Shown: in pieces, positions 22,329 through 34,104 of the stretch
Layout of the letters: each line of letters opens with the position of its first letter
Position numbering within the stretch: position 1 is the first letter of the stretch
Assembly: GCF_004664715.2 (NCBI RefSeq)
Contig: NC_051071.1
Span: 89,943,436 to 90,007,435 of the forward strand
Source of the DNA: Peromyscus leucopus
Lineage: Eukaryota > Chordata > Mammalia > Rodentia > Cricetidae
Direction of reading: 5' to 3'
DNA: 64,000 nt
Notes under the pieces: model-generated
Told to the model about the DNA's origin: nothing
Database searches by the model: none
What the model saw: the letters and a program-made list of their open reading frames with translations, nothing else
Made by a program: the position numbers and the translations under genes

Positions 22329-22420
22329 GGTTAGAGAGATGGCTCAGTGGTTAAGAGCATATTCTGCTCTTGCAGAGGACCCAAGTTCAATTCCCAATAC
22401 CCATATCAGGGAGCAAGACA
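22329..22420 (+). repeat. B2/B4-like SINE, 5' part only
   Basis: GTTAGAGAGATGGCTCAGTG and AAGTTCAATTCCCAATACCC are a tRNA-derived head. The 3' half is lost or unrecognisable. Confidence 0.7.
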
Positions 22421-22984
22421 AGAAACTGCAAGTCTGGCCGCTCAGGCAGACAGGAGATGTGAGCAGCAAAGATATCCCCAGATTATTTTAAATACACCAG
22501 TCTCGCTCATTTCCGAATAGTTGTCATCCAGAGTCATCTTGCCCACCGAGCAGAATTATGTTTTTCCTGAAAAGAGCACAAGGGACTTAATGCCTGACTA
22601 GGACTTTATGATGTTTGTGACACTGCACTGCCCCCCTGAACTGCCAGTTAGAGGTAAGTCTCAGGTATGGAAATCAAGGTCTAGTGACTGGTCTTGAATC
22701 AATCTTGTCTCCTTTGTCATGGAAATGCTGGCTAATGGCTGGCCAATGCAGATGAATAAAAATTACATTCTGGCATCCTACATTTCATTTATCTCTAACA
22801 GACCTCATTAGCACACTACTTACCTTTGGAGTGTGTTGGAGGCAGTGTTCCTGAGCTGAATTCCGCTTGTGTGACTTCATGTCTCCTAAGCAAATCTATT
22901 AGTAAATGCTTTATAACATCAGTTTTATTCTTTGAGTTCTTCTACATCAATAGGATGAGGGAAGACACACAAGTATGAAAATAA

Positions 22985-23175
22985 GGGGTCAACAAGATGG
23001 CTAAGTGGCTAAGCTGCCAAGCCCGGGGACCTGAGTTCAACCCCTCGGACCCACACATGGATGGAGGGAGCTAACTCCTGCAAATTGTCTTCTTACCTCC
23101 ATGTGTCACGGAATGTGTACACACCCACACATGTGCACACACACATGCACATACAAAGCAAGTGAACTATAATAC
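22985..23175 (+). repeat. B4-like SINE with CA-rich tail
   Basis: GGGGTCAACAAGATGGCTAAG, CTGAGTTCAACCCCTCGGAC and a CACACATG-rich end match a diverged tRNA-derived SINE. Confidence 0.65.
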
Positions 23176-23275
23176 AAAAGAAAAGGAGATATAACGGAGC
23201 TGTCAAATACATACTTAAATATCTTTTAATAGTATTATTGAGGAATTGTTTAAATAGATTAAGAAGGTAGGCAAA

Positions 23276-23327
23276 GCCAGGCAGTGGTGGTACATGCCTT
23301 TAATCCCAGCACTCAGGAGTCAGAGAC
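23276..23327 (+). repeat. B1 SINE, 3'-truncated
   Basis: Only GCCAGGCAGTGGTGGTACAT through CAGCACTCAGGAG is present. Confidence 0.8.
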
Positions 23328-24188
23328 CACTAGTGATTCCACTCATATGCAATAACATAACTAGAGTAGTCAAAAATCATAAAAAGGAGGAAGAGGAGTC
23401 ACAGGCTAATGGATGTGAAGCTTCTGTTTGGGTAGAGACAAATTCTTGAGAGTGCACCAACATATGAATAGACCGAGTATCGCTGAATTAGCCATTTTAA
23501 ATGTTTAGCATGGTAAATCCTATGCCATATATTTTTTACTATGATAAAAATCATTATAAAGAGAAAAAGAGTCACACTGGAGTTCTGTGATCTCAGAACA
23601 AAGCCATTGTTTAGACCTCAGTGGGTAGGTAGATTGAAAGCTGATTTGGACTCCATTAGTGTCTGAAGAAGGAAGACTGTATTCTGGCCACAAGAGGGTG
23701 ATATGAGCCATGAGCAGGCTTGTCCAAGGCTCTCTGAGGGAAGTCCCTAGGCTGCATCATCTCGAACTGCATTCATTCCGAATTCTCAACAGTTTTCTGC
23801 CTGGCATCACCAGGCACAAATTGGGAAAATTTCCCATTAGCTACGTTTTTCCTGTCTGTTGACTCAATAAATAGATAACTTTTTATGTGTTAAGAATACT
23901 AATAAAATATTCTTTTGATTGATGCTGAGTGATCAATTCTAATCAGTCAATGTGGATATATTAGGGAAAACTAGAATACATGTCTTTCTCCTCTCCTGGT
24001 TATTCAGATGAACCCTAGTTCCTAATAGAACAATGTATGACAATAGAATTTTTCTAGAACTATTCCAACTGTTGTAATCATTGACTACTACCTACACTTA
24101 TTAGACAACACCACACTATGATACACCCATTATACACAAAAAAAATTAATTTAAACCTTTAAACTTTTGAAGTGAAAATTGTGCTTGG
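23328..24188. other. No recognised gene
   Basis: Intergenic sequence. A weak CTCF-like CCACAAGAGGGTGA lies near 23689-23702; nothing else stood out. Confidence 0.5.
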
Positions 24189-24610
24189 CAGGTGTCTTAG
24201 TTTGGGTTACTATCATGATGAAACACCAAGACCAAAAGCAAGCTGAAGAGGAAAGAGTTTATTTGACTTACACTTCCATATCCATAGTCCATCAAAGGAA
24301 AACAGGACAGGAACTCACACAGGGCAGGAACCTGGAGGCAGGAGCTGATGCAGAGGCCATGGAAGGGTGCTGCTTACATGACATGCTCCCTATGGCTTGC
24401 TCAGCCTGCTTCCTTGTAGAACCCAGGACCACCAGCCCAGGCATGGCCCCACACACAATGGGCTAAGCCCTCTCCCATCAATCACTAATTAAGAAAATGC
24501 TCTACAGGTTTGCCTACAGCCTGATATTATGGAGGCATTTTCTCAGTTGAGATTCCCTCCTCTCAGATGACTCTGGCTTGTGTCAAGTTGACATAAAATT
24601 AGCCAAAACA
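24189..24610 (+). repeat. Rodent hAT-like nonautonomous repeat (URR1-like)
   Basis: TTTGGGTTACTATCATGATG, GGCAGGAGCTGATGCAGAGG, TCAATCACTAATTAAG and GTGTCAAGTTGACATAAAAT form a familiar rodent repeat that I recall as URR1, a nonautonomous DNA transposon. Related copies lie at 32583-32880 (reverse) and 55897-56272. The family name is from memory. Confidence 0.7.
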
Positions 24611-25825
24611 GCAAGGTTCTATAATAATTATGCATACTGTGTCTATATGCCATATAGGTAATTGTTTCTAATTGTGGGCTTTATATCATTATATATCTTA
24701 CCTTTAGAATTCATAAATTTTCTCTAGGAAAGAGTTAGTTTGGAATACCTTGTACTACTCAAAATTAACAGAAGTCCACAAAGAGGAAGTATGTGTAGTT
24801 AACAAGGTAAATGACGAAAACCTTGTGACCACATATTATTTGACCACAAATCTGAAGAAGCCACAAGGTGAGCCGTCGACGGAGATGTCTGTCTTCACTG
24901 TTAATGCACAGGCAAGTTCACTGCTATCAACCGTTTGTAAGGTAGCTGCAGATGCAATATTCCCCCTTCCCTGTCTGTTCATCTGAGCCACACTGTGAAA
25001 TGTAGTTAAGGCTGCCTAAGCCTTCCCATGTCGGGGAGCAGAGCTACTTTATCTATATGCTGAGCATACAGGTCTACAGCTTGTCTATAATAATACTTCA
25101 GTTTCTTAAAGTCGCACAGCTGGAAAGCGAACTGTCTTCTGCAGGCGGCATGTTGCTGCCTGTGGTCAGTTTGAAAGACTGCTCACAAGGCCTTGCGTTT
25201 CCTCCCTTAGAAGGAAAAGCTTAGTTCCTCTCCTAGTAAGTATAAGTTTTTAATAACCTGTTTTAATGATTTAAATACAATAGGTGCAAGAGAATTCACT
25301 TCCGGTGAAAAACTACATCAATCTTTTGCCCTGAGAATGTGCTGCCTCTGCCCTGGATCCCTGCCTCTGGGGAAAGCGGAAAGCTACGCCCTGAGCAGGC
25401 TGAGGCCCTGCCCTAAAGAGGAAGTGGAGCCTCCCTGCAGCCATAGCCACCCTGGTAACTCCAGCCCCTGTCAGACACCTCAGCTGAAGCCACAAGAGCA
25501 ACCTTGAGCCACAGCCACCCCGCTAAGCACCTCCTGGGTTCCTGACCCTCGGAGGACTTGAAACAATGAAAGCCTGTAAGTCATGAGATGTGTACACACC
25601 AGCCACACATGAGCAGTAAGTCCACTGGTGTGTGCTGAAGTAAATGAGCATGTCCACAGATGCATGAAGGAACAACAGACGGGGCCACTCTCGGTTCTTC
25701 TGGTATTTAACAAAAAACTGTCACCGAAACAGACCAGACCACACACTCTTCCTGACACTGTTTCTGCCACGCCGACCTTTTAAGCTGACAAAACAAAAGG
25801 CGTCATTCTGAAGTTCTCTTAGCGG
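24611..25825. other. No recognised gene
   Basis: About 1.2 kb of unique-looking DNA. ORFs at 24750-24986 and 25313-25770 have no recognised homology or flanking splice structure. Confidence 0.5.
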
Positions 25826-26038
25826 AGGGCTGGAGATGTGGCTCAGGGGTTTAGAGCACTGGCTGGTTTTCCAGAGGATCCTGGTTCAATTCTCAGCACC
25901 CACCCAGTGGTTCACAACCATTTGTAATTCCAGAGCCAGGGAATCCAAAACTGTCTTCTGGCTTCCATGGGCACCAGGCACACATGTGGTGTACAAATGT
26001 ACATGTAGCCAAAACACCCATACATATAAGAAAATAAT
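25826..26038 (+). repeat. B2/B4-like SINE
   Basis: GGGCTGGAGATGTGGCTCAG, CCTGGTTCAATTCTCAGCACC and a diverged tail ending in AAAATAATG. Confidence 0.8.
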
Positions 26039-26087
26039 GTTTAAATTTTTTTTTTTTTGTTCCATTAGCCTGACGTTTTACTTCGTT

Positions 26088-26175
26088 ATTTTTGGATCAG
26101 ACTCCCACTATGTAGCCCAGGAGGTAATCCTCCTGCCTCCACCTCCACCTAATCCTGGGATTAAGGACATGCAGA
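26088..26175 (-). repeat. B1-like SINE fragment
   Basis: ACTATGTAGCCCAGGAGG and CCTGGGATTAAGGACATGC in reverse orientation; both ends are decayed. Confidence 0.6.
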
Positions 26176-26589
26176 TAAACCATGTCTGGAAATGTTACTT
26201 TGTATATACATATATTAAATGAAGACTTTTTAAGAGCTATAATGTGGGTGAACCCTACAGAGGGGCACAGCTGTCACTCCTGAGCACTATGGGGACAAAC
26301 ACGACTCCAGGTCATTCTTAAATTATCAGACAATATTTCCAGAAGCTAGTATGATAGGATAAGTGACTCGAGTATAAGCAACTTTGTTTCCAGAATCATT
26401 CTTAAATCATGTTTTGGCTTTTTAAAAATAGTTACAGTGAAGTTTGTATCATTTTAGTGATAACAAGCCAGGAAACAGAAAGGCCATATTCCTAAGCCCT
26501 TCCTGTCAGAGTCTAAGAACTCTATATATCTTTAATTTAGTTTGACAAACATTTGTCCCATTGCCAGAGAATTCAACACACTATGCTAG

Positions 26590-26621
<32 letters not shown>

Positions 26622-26626
26622 TACAA

Positions 26627-26728
26627 GGGGTTGGGGATTTAGCTCAGTGGCAGAGCGCTTGCCTAGCAAGTGTAAGGCCCTGGGTTCGGTCCTCAGCTCC
26701 GGAAAAGGAAAAAAAAAAGAAAAGAAAA
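26627..26728 (+). repeat. ID element (BC1-related SINE)
   Basis: Head GGGGTTGGGGATTTAGCTCA, internal TAGCTCAGTGG (A box) and GGTTCGGTCCTC (B box), then an A-rich tail from 26701. Close to the rodent ID consensus, so the internal RNA polymerase III promoter looks intact. It sits right after an A-run at 26603-26620. Confidence 0.93.
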
Positions 26729-27039
26729 TTATGTGTGTGTTCTTATTCTCCAAAATAAAGATCCGGTAAGTATTTTACTCTTTTATTGTGTCTTTGTGCA
26801 CACCAGAGTGTACATGGAATGGGAGAACAACATGGCAAAGTCGGTTCTCTCCATCACTATGTGGTTTATCCTCCCCTCCATGTGGGTCCCATGGCATCAA
26901 CTGAGGCTGTCAGGCTGTGCAGCAAGGTCTCCCCCACTGCGCTCTCTCACAGCCCCAAATGCAGAAACGTTAAATGTAAAGTTGCTGCTAAGCAGAGTGG
27001 CCCACACTAGTGATCCCAGCCCTGAGGAAAATGAGTCAG

Positions 27040-27117
27040 GAGGATCCCAAGCCTAAGGCTAGCCTGAGCTACATAAAGACACCCTGCCAATAGATAGATG
27101 GTAGGTAGGTAGGTAGG

Positions 27118-27168
<51 letters not shown>

Positions 27169-27172
27169 TACT
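27040..27172 (+). repeat. B1 remnant with GGTA/GATA tetranucleotide tail
   Basis: AGCCTGAGCTACATAAAGAC is the 3' end of a B1-like SINE; its tail has become (GGTA)n then (GATA)n up to about 27168. Confidence 0.85.
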
Positions 27173-27269
27173 ACAAAATATAGTGATGAGGTATTAAGGA
27201 CAACAGAAGCAAAGGGGAAATGATCTGATACTCTTATGATTAGTGTCATGCATGGTACTTCGGCTTTAA

Positions 27270-27440
27270 TTTATTTTTTTGGGGAGGGGAGGACAGGGTC
27301 CCTCCATATAGGCTTAGCTGTCCTGGAACTCACTATGTAGACTAGGTTGGGCTTGAACTCACAGAGATCTACTTGCCTTTGCCTTCCAAGTGCTGGGATT
27401 AAAAGCGTGCACCAACACATCCAGCTTGAATTTCTAATGC
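27270..27440 (-). repeat. B1 SINE
   Basis: Reverse B1 with GACAGGGTCCCTCC, AGACTAGGTTGGGCTTG and GTGCTGGGATTAAAAGCG; the end CACCACACCCAGCTT is duplicated (ACCAACACATCCAGCTT then ACCACCACACCCAGCTT). Confidence 0.85.
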
Positions 27441-27966
27441 ACCACCACACCCAGCTTCAATTTCTAATAATCAATAAAAATCTTTCTTTCTTTATGGATT
27501 CTATATCTCACTGAACTCTAAATTACTAATTCTCATTTATGAAAGCCTACTTTATTAATGCACTGTGTTATGTGGTGAGATATCAAACAATAGACCTCAA
27601 CAGATATGTAACTCCAAACTATCAGAACATCAATAAATCATGAGAACCAGTCTGGGGACTTTTAAAACCCCTCACCCAGTTGGATGGAGTAAACCACTGA
27701 GTTTACTCAGCATTTCGTAGACAGGATTATAAGAAAACTCTCAGGTCTGAAAGCTTTGTCTTCAAGTGTGCTGAGGCCACCTCCTGGAGGGCTTGGGGAC
27801 TCTAGGTGCCCCAGCATTCACCAAGCGCACTGGGGGCTGCGGTGAGGCACAGGTTAAGGATGATGCCGGGGCACTGTGACAGCTGGCAAAGGATCCGACC
27901 AGAATCTCCTCAGACTCGGCGCTGTGAGGACTCTTCAGTGGGGTCCAAGGAGTGCGAGAAACGAGG
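27441..27966. other. No recognised gene
   Basis: Short unique stretch leading into the minisatellite; the last 150 bases are moderately GC-rich. Confidence 0.5.
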
Positions 27967-28575
27967 GGTGCCTGGGATGACGTGTTCAGAGGTCCTTCCA
28001 GATGTGTGCCTGGGATGATGTGTTCAGAGATCCTTCCAGATGTGTGCCTGGGATGATGTGTTCAGAGATCCTTCCAGATGTGTGCCTGGGACGATGTGTA
28101 CAGAGATCCTTCCAGATGTGTGCCTGGGACGATGTGTACAGAGATCCTTCCAGATGTGTGCCTGGGACGATGTGTTCAGAGATCCTTCCAGATGTGTGCC
28201 TGGGATGATGTGTACAGAGATCCTTCCAGATGTGTGCCTGGGATGATGTGTTCAGAGATCCTTCCAGATGTGTGTCTGGGATGATGTGTTCAGAGATCCT
28301 TCCAGATGTGTGCCTGGGACGATGTGTACAGAGATCCTTCCAGATGTGTGCCTGGGACGATGTGTTCAGAGATCCTTCCAGATGTGTGCCTGGGATGATG
28401 TGTACAGAGATCCTTCCAGATGTGTGCCTGGGACGATGTGTACAGAGATCCTTCCAGATGTGTGCCTGGGATGATGTGTTCAGAGATCCTTCCAGATGTG
28501 TGCCTGGGATGATGTGTACAGAGATCCTTCCAGATGTGTGCCTGGGATGATGTGTACAGAGATCTTTCCAGATCA
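27967..28575 (+). repeat. 38-bp minisatellite, 16 copies
   Basis: The unit is GATGTGTGCCTGGGATGATG plus TGTTCAGAGATCCTTCCA, 38 bp. Sixteen tandem copies differ at two main sites (GATGAT or GACGAT; GTTCA or GTACA). As 38 is not divisible by 3 and the unit lacks stops in several frames, long ORFs appear on both strands; these are side effects of the repeat. Confidence 0.97.
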
Positions 28576-29984
28576 GCTGGGCTTTTGGTGAGAGGCAAGA
28601 AGATCCCAACAGAGTCCAGCAATCCAGAGGCCGAAGGGCATAGCAAGAGTCAAGAGTGAGGGTCATGCCCCAGTTGCAGGAGAAGGGGTAGAAAGGCCAG
28701 CCAGCAAGCATCCAGAGTCTAGCATGGCCAGACACCACTCAGCCTTGAAGATCAGCCAGGCCCAGCAAAACTCGATGTGCCAGTCACTTACAAGTTCTGG
28801 GGAGAGGTGAATTGTTGGTAGAAGCAGTCCACAGCCCTCCCTGCCCAGCGGACTAAGGGGCAGGCTAGGAAAGGAAAGAGGAAGAGAGGGAGAGGAAGTC
28901 CTATCTTAGGAAAAAATTAAAATTTAGTTGAGACACTAGTTCCTAAATCAACACTACTTTGCAACTTGAAACAACCATGGGGTCTTCTAAGGCAAAGTTC
29001 CCTCAGGGTTTAATCTCACAGAGCAACATTCATCCTGCTAAATGCAATTTAAAGTGACAGAAAGCTGCAAAACTTAAATTGCTTTTTCTTTCTTATCACA
29101 TTTCTCAAACCATACTTATTTAACATACCCTGCATAATTATGTCAATGGAAATATTATTCAGATTATTCATGTGAAGAAAACAAGATTGTAAATAAAACA
29201 TTCTGTTGCTCTCATGAAAGAATATGACAATAACTTATAGCCGCATGGCCTTTCATCTAATAATCACCCCCAGATCTAGTTCTCATTATCTGCACCGCAC
29301 TCATAGTATTTGCAGAATTCAATATGCATTAAGCAGTCCCCACCCCCCAAAAGACCCGCTTACACACATCAAGTGTTCATTGTTTATAAATCTAACGCAG
29401 ACGTAAGATTCAACTTCTAAAGGGCCCTGCAGATTACCTCATTCCCCATAGCCACCCAGCCCAGGGTCACTGCATCTGCCCCCACGGCCTCAGTGACACA
29501 GCACAGCCCCACATCCCAGGGCCCAGCATTCTTTGCTCTCAGTCTGATATCCCATCCCAGTGCTGACATCTGGACCTTGGCCACATGACCTGATTATGTC
29601 ATCTGTTTCCTGTGGCTTCTCCTCATCCTTCGGTTCTTGGTCAAGTTCCTTCTTGGGACAGTTTGTAGGTCACTCCTGAAGGGTGGGAGGCCACCACCAG
29701 ACACCAGCCTAGGAAAGGGAGTCTTCTTATCCCTTGACAGATCTTTCTCAATTCTTCTATGTTTTATTTTAACAAAATGCCAGAACTCAACAACAGTTTT
29801 GTTTCCAACACTTCCAGATTGGGCCTGACTGGAGCCCTCAGATATAAGCTCACCTGCCAGCCTGGACCTGTATCCTCCAACCCCCTCCAGCTCTCCCCTG
29901 GGGTCATGCCGGGTCCTACCTTCTCTTTCAGAACATTCTGATGGACGTCACTAACATTCTCCACCAAATCCCAGGAATAGTAAG
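28576..29984. other. No recognised gene
   Basis: Mostly unique-looking DNA. 29030-29250 is AT-rich and free of recognised repeats. No coding signal was supported. Confidence 0.5.
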
Positions 29985-30160
29985 CCAACCTTTATTAACG
30001 TGTATCATGTCCTAGTCCCTGTGTGAAGTGTTGTATAATATTGTGGGGTTCTCACAGCATCCCTGTAAGCTAGATTCGGAAATTGAGGTACACACAGCTG
30101 ATACAACTTTCCCAATACTAATTGCCTGTCAGTGACAGAGACCATAGAGAAGCAGCTTGG
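29985..30160 (+). repeat. MIR SINE (ancient)
   Basis: Order of TTTATTAACGTGTATCATG, TTCTCACAGCATCCCTGTAAG, GGAAATTGAGGTACACACAG and CTGTCAGTGACAGAG follows the mammalian MIR consensus, with the divergence expected of an old element. Confidence 0.65.
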
Positions 30161-30733
30161 GGATGACTGCTGATTTAATACATGCACGTTCACTAAGGGG
30201 AAAGCATCAGGCTTATCCAGAAATGACACTGAGAAACTTAAAACCGTAAGGGTGAGAGGGGAAGACAGAAGAGACCCACAGAGACCTCACACCTGCTGGA
30301 ACACCAGCCTGAAGAGTGACCCTGAGAGCAAGAGCCAAGGGCTGTGATGACTTGGCAAGCAGATATAGGCAACAGACACAGAGGCAAAGACCTCTGGCTG
30401 CCAAGACATGGGGGGGGGCGGGGGTGAGGCTGGACCTGGGTCCTAGACCGGCAAGAGCTAGAACTGCTCCAGAGAGTCCAGATCTGCCTGGTGAGTAGCT
30501 TAACTCTCTGCGGGAGGGTTTTCCATTCGCTACTGAGAAGATGGAGTATAGCATGCTGAGTCCAAACAAACAAAGGTCCCCAGACGCTTGGCTCTGTATT
30601 CACTTTGAGAAATGCAACTATTGTATCAGGAACCAGGCTAAGCCTCACCAAGGCAAGGCCCTTTGGAAATTTAAAATCTTATTCAGCTGTGTTAGATTTG
30701 TAAACAAGGAGAGTTAGCCAGCTGTCTTTATGC
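30161..30733. other. No recognised gene
   Basis: Short ORFs on both strands without recognised homology. A G-rich run GGGGGGGGCGGGGG lies near 30411-30424. Confidence 0.5.
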
Positions 30734-30897
30734 GGATCTCTTAATGGGGTACTTACATTTCAGTGCCTTTATCTGTGAGTAGGACAATGAGAAATACATA
30801 GTCAAATAACAATTAGGATCTCTTAATGGGGTACTTACATATCAGTGCCTTTATCAGTGAGTAGGACAATGAGAAATACATAGTCAAATAACAATTA
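30734..30897 (+). repeat. 82-bp tandem duplication
   Basis: Two copies (30734-30815 and 30816-30897), each from GGATCTCTTAATGGGG to CAAATAACAATTAG, differing at only about two internal positions. This points to a recent local duplication of non-repetitive DNA. Confidence 0.95.
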
Positions 30898-31118
30898 GCG
30901 TCTCAGTGCCTAGCACTACGTGAAGGCTTGGCAAGCAGTCCATGGTAGTACCATCATGATGGAGACATGCGGGGGCCATCATGTGACCCCAAGGAAAAGA
31001 AACGTGTGCTCTCTAGGTAGCTTAAACTTAACTGCCCTGCTCCTAGCTCCTGGCAGACCCTTACACATGGCAGGCAGTCAACAGACATCTGTTGGATAAA
31101 TAAAGGAAAGGAAGAAAT

Positions 31119-31348
31119 GGGGCTAGGGAAAAATGGCTCAGTGGATAAGAGCATTTGCTGTTCTCGCAGAGGACCTCGGTCCAGTTCCCAGCATTCACAC
31201 GGTAGATCACAACCACCTGTAACTCCAGGTGGGAGGCTCTGACCCCCTCTTTTGGCATCTTCTGGCACTGCACACGCATGGTGTGCATAAATGGATGCAA
31301 GCAAAACACTCTCGGGCATAAATTAAAAATAAGCAATTTTTAAAAAAG
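31119..31348 (+). repeat. B2/B4-like SINE
   Basis: GGGGCTAGGGAAAAATGGCTC head, GGTCCAGTTCCCAGCATTC B-box region and an A-rich end. Confidence 0.75.
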
Positions 31349-31485
31349 GAGAACAAAGAACAAATGAATCTTAGTGATGCTGTCTCGAGGCCCAGTATAA
31401 AGTTGTTTACCACCACCAACTAGAGACCAAGTAATCAAACCTACGAGCCTGGGGTGACGATGGGGCATGGTTCTCATTCAAACCA

Positions 31486-31500
31486 CCACAAGAGGGCGCT
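31486..31500 (+). promoter_or_regulatory. CTCF-like motif
   Basis: CCACAAGAGGGCGCT is a strong match to the CTCF core (CCACNAGRGGGCGC). It lies at the end of a short hAT-like remnant (CATTCAAACCACCACA). Occupancy is unknown. Confidence 0.5.
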
Positions 31501-32582
31501 TTATAAAAACAACTGAAGCAAGAGAAGTTCAGTTCTTAGACCAAGAGAAAAGCTCATGTAGAACGAAATCATTTCAGAGAAATGTTTCCAAACATTCCTC
31601 CTCCCCATCCTGAGAGAATGGCTACATTCATTCCATATCAGAAAATGACATAAACACTGAGTCATAATGGACCTCTGATTTCGAACTCTGTGATCCATTC
31701 CTAAATAAGAGACAAAAGATGGTTTATACCAATGACATTTGGAGAGCGTTGGAAAGCAGTGAACCATGAGAGCCGACAGAGCAGTTAATAAGACACCCCT
31801 GGCCATGATGGGAAGCCTTGTGCTCTCAGCCCCGAGCGCGGGCTGATGCTTGGAGCAGAAGTGAGTGTGGATGAACACTATAGAGGATCACACAGATGCC
31901 CACATCCATCACCCGCTAGTTGGTTCAGATCCAACTCAAACATCTAACCAGTCTTTCTACGGGCTGGAACAGAGCGACAAATTGCCCATCTGTACAGCTG
32001 GGGGCGGCACCAACGAGGACAGACATCCATTTCCATAAAGATCGACGTCAGTGACTGAATGACCAGACATTTGGCAGGGTTTGCTCATAAAAACCGAGCA
32101 TTTCATATGCCAAGTCGGCTATAATTGATACAATAAATTATTTTCTTTGTGCCCGGTAAATTTTTAGTTTTCCAAAAGACTAAATCCATAATTTTAACGG
32201 GTCTGGATTGTTTTTATCTTAAAACCGGGTAAGCGGAGATAGAACTTCACCATAAACAGCTGCAGTAACAAGCTGGCCCATTGTTCTCAGAACAATAGTC
32301 ACGCTTTCCTTCCAAAATGATGTGCTTTTCTTGGTTTCATTCTTATTTATTCATGTATTTTTTTTAGGTGGTTTCATTTTTAAAGTTGCCAAAAGTCAGC
32401 TTTTATTCTAAGCGATGTGGAGAGGGCCGTGGAGCTGGTTCACTGGGAGAAACGCTTGCCACAGGAGCCTGACAGCCTGTGCCGGAGCCTCGCAGTGAGG
32501 TGGAGGCAGGAGAGTGGCCTGCAAGATCAGAGGCCAGCTGGCCTGGAATACACTGCACAGTGCAAAACAATAAAATAAACTA
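31501..32582. other. Unique DNA, no gene recognised
   Basis: The segment about 32020-32250 is AT-rich, repeat-free and yet keeps several CpGs (AACGGGTC, AAACCGGGTAAGCGG), which may mark a conserved non-coding element. A weak SINE-like stretch is at 32415-32580. No coding evidence. Confidence 0.4.
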
Positions 32583-32880
32583 CACTGGTCAGTTCCTGTT
32601 GACACAAGCTGGAAGTGACCTGGGAAAAGCGAACCTTTCCTCCACCTGACTGACCTGCGGGCAAGTCTGTGAGGCGTTTTCTTGACTAACTATTGGTGTG
32701 GGAGGGCCCAGCCCACTCTGCCGCCCCTGGGAAGGCGGTCCTGGGTTCTTTAAGGAAGCAGGTTGAGCAAGCCATGACGAGCAGGCCTGTAAGCAGCACC
32801 CCTCCATGATTTCTGCTTCAGTCCCTGACTCTGGGCTCCTGACTTCCCTAGAGGATGAACTATGACCTGTGAGCAGAAAT
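32583..32880 (-). repeat. URR1-like repeat, reverse, diverged
   Basis: Contains CCTGTTGACACAAGCTGG, TTTTCTTGACTAACTATTGG, GTCCTGGGTTCTTTAAGGAA and AGCAGCACCCCTCCATG, the reverse complement of the 24189-24610 family. Confidence 0.65.
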
Positions 32881-33404
32881 CAGCTCTCTCCCCAGCTTGC
32901 TTTTGATCTTGCTGTTCGTGATGACAGCAGAGACAGAACCTGGAACAGGGGCCATGCCTCTGCAATGCCCACAAAGACCCGGGAAAACGCCCCTTAATGA
33001 AGGTTAGATTAAGAATCCTTTGTTTGCCATTGGCAAGAGCAGGCTCACGACACAAAGGACTCTCAGAGGCAGGCCAGGGCTTACAAAGCCAAAAACCACA
33101 GCCCCAGTGCCCCAGACACAGGCCAGGGGGCAGAAGTTTCAAGGTTTCAGTTCAGCTGATTGAAACTATTTAGTTCTGTGTGGTAAAACAATGGACCTCC
33201 GGAGGCTGCAGGTGTGACTACATGAGGATGTCCTGCCATGAGGATGTGGTTACAGGAGCTGAAGAGCAGCTGGGTGACATGAGGGTGTTCGCTAACACTA
33301 GAACAAAATGGTGTCACTCTGGGCAGCTCACATCAACAAGGTGGAAAGAGAAACAACTCCTGGAAGTCCTCTGACCTCCATGCAGGTTCCATGGCATGTG
33401 TGCA
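32881..33404. other. No recognised gene
   Basis: ORFs here on minus (to 33142) show no recognised domain. The segment from about 33290 resembles the 3' half of a B4-like SINE leading into the microsatellite. Confidence 0.4.
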
Positions 33405-33408
33405 TGGG

Positions 33409-33410
<2 letters not shown>

Positions 33411-33447
<37 letters not shown>
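33411..33447. repeat. (CA)n microsatellite
   Basis: About 18 CA units, probably the tail of the preceding SINE-like sequence. Confidence 0.97.
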
Positions 33448-33449
<2 letters not shown>

Positions 33450-33796
33450 TCTTGAAAAAAGAAACTAAAATGTCAAGAAGATGTGGACTTGACCCTTTCA
33501 CTGGTCTCCTGTGAGCCACAATTCCTGATTTGAAAGCCAAACATAACTAACCACAAGTTATACTGAGGCCAAATGGGACACTGAGAAAGGACACTTAGCA
33601 GAATGTCTAGACAATCAACTATTAAATAAATGTTAGTACCTGTGCCACCTTGTCTCTCACCTTCAACACCCCTGAGAGAATCAAACGCAGCGCTCTCAAG
33701 CTTTTTCAAGGGGAATTTTGATGGGTAGGGGATGCAGTGGAGCAATAGAGCACAGGCTGGGTACGGGCACAGTCCTGAGTTCAGCACTTGCAGGAG

Positions 33797-34104
33797 TTGC
33801 TTTCCTTAATGCAGTGGAGAGACAACATAATGCAGGAAGGGATGCTCCAACTCACCGGTGAGGAGAGACAGCCCGGCATGGCAGGATAGGCATGGAGCAG
33901 GAGGATGAGCGGAGGTCGATTGCCTCTCCACTCTGGAAGGAGAGGACAGACAGGAAGTGGGACTCGGCTATCCACTGAAGAACAGAGCCTTGCCTGCTTC
34001 GGGGAGGTGCCGTTTCCCGAGGGTTCTGTAACCACCAGACAGGGAGTGAGTGTTCAAACACAGGAGCCCATGGGGAAGCATCTCACATTCGAACCATAAC
34101 AATA
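33797..34104 (+). repeat. Rodent hAT-like repeat (second URR1-like subfamily)
   Basis: The 3' end GTGTTCAAACACAGGAGCCC with ATTCGAACCATAACAA matches the terminal part of the repeat at 58568-58877. The body is diverged. Confidence 0.5.

Noticed and set aside
27967..28575. CRISPR-like array of regular repeats
   Set aside because: Direct tandem copies without spacers, in a vertebrate genome; a minisatellite.
27986..28738. 250-codon minus-strand ORF with regular HTSGRIS-type repeats
   Set aside because: It is the 38-bp minisatellite read in one frame; most other frames on both strands are equally open.
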